From Sphaerosporella brunnea (taxonomy: Eukaryota; Ascomycota; Pezizomycetes; Pezizales; Pyronemataceae), in NCBI GenBank assembly GCA_008704415.1, contig VXIS01000059.1, forward strand, positions 124,001 through 188,000: a stretch of 64,000 nucleotides of DNA. The letters are read 5' to 3'. A program made the translations under genes and the position numbers. A model generated the notes under the pieces. That model worked only from the letters and a program-made list of their open reading frames with translations. It made no database searches and was not told the origin of the DNA. Every line of letters starts with the position of its first letter. Position 1 is the first letter of the stretch. Positions 63,520-64,000 of this stretch are shown here, piece by piece.

Positions 63520-64000
63520 CGCAGGAAAAGAAAAGTATCGTGTCAGCCCTTGTACGGTGTTGTATGTATGAAGTATAAAGCATGTGTGCGTGTGCGCGCG
63601 CGGAACTAAGCTGCGCCGCGGCGGCCGGCGTGTCGTGGTTCTAGGTAACAACTAGCTGGATGCCGTGGCGTTTCCCCTCAATTCCGTGCTGCAGAATATG
63701 GGAATGCAACAGAGAATGCAACGGCCATGCGTTGGAGAGGGAACTGCTGCTTTACTCCCTACCTACACAGCCAAGGAGAATGGAACTGTATCATCCCGAG
63801 AGCTCTCATTAATAACAGCGGGCGTGGTTTTTTTGGGGGGGGGGGGATGGCTGCTCCGGTCGCACCACCTACACGGCTGCACGGGAATGGGAAACGGGCG
63901 AAGGTGGCACTCTCACGAATAATCACAGCTCTCAACGTACCTGCAACATTACTGTGGTGGTTTGATATGGGAGGTTCGCTCGAGGTGATTCTGGAAATAT
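63520..64000. promoter_or_regulatory. Cyclin upstream region, possible 5' exon
   Basis: A G run (63835-63846) and a CA/CT microsatellite near 63586-63601. The minus-strand ATG at 63949, encoding Met-Leu-Gln to 63941 and a GTACGT donor at 63940, could splice to the acceptor at 63511, giving the same MLQ start; see finding. Confidence 0.4.

Overview
The window is nuclear DNA of a filamentous ascomycete (Pezizomycotina). The evidence is short GT-AG introns of mostly 50-80 bases in nearly every gene, a VelB-type velvet regulator, a fungal CorA-like gene, a Pho80-like cyclin, a Tad-like LINE and a fungal-style DUF3602 gene. I cannot assign a class; wide gene spacing and little sign of repeat-induced point mutation are compatible with Pezizomycetes, but that is a guess.

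Layout. 0.9-16 kb is a conserved gene block: Pch2/TRIP13 (-), a Bem46-like hydrolase (+), the NEDD8 protease NEDP1 (+), MSH4 (-), the splicing factor Yju2 (+) and VelB (-). 16-29 kb is nearly gene-free and holds an intact 6.36 kb LINE (19.57-25.93 kb) flanked by a 12-bp target duplication. 28.9-33.98 kb has a DUF3602 gene, a doubtful membrane-protein gene, long inverted repeats, a MITE with perfect 75-bp ends and a small retroelement that shares the LINE's 3' tail. 34.0-45.2 kb is a second conserved block: a peroxisomal acyl-CoA/4-coumarate ligase (-), Atp11 (+), an Asterix/PAT10 protein (-), Nop13-like (+), V-ATPase subunit B (-) and Hel2/ZNF598 (+). 45.6-55.3 kb is a transposon island with relics of a second LINE family, a nested transposase tail, a long-TIR DNA element, a Tc1/mariner relic and a probably decaying CorA-like gene; Iec3 (INO80 complex, -) lies inside it. 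55.7-64 kb holds RPL37 (+), the NFX1/FAP1 zinc-finger gene (+) and a Pho80-like cyclin (-).

Functional themes. Two meiotic recombination genes (Pch2, MSH4) lie within 7 kb. Ribosome function and quality control appear as RPL37, Nop13 and Hel2. Organelle functions appear as Atp11, V-ATPase B, a PTS1-tagged ligase and Asterix. These are dispersed housekeeping genes rather than an operon-like pathway. The most distinctive material is mobile: the UAAUG-coupled LINE, its putative non-autonomous partner, and a MITE family whose likely transposase source is a relic 20 kb further along. Exon borders were read by eye from splice signals and protein similarity; genes with many introns have approximate internal structure.
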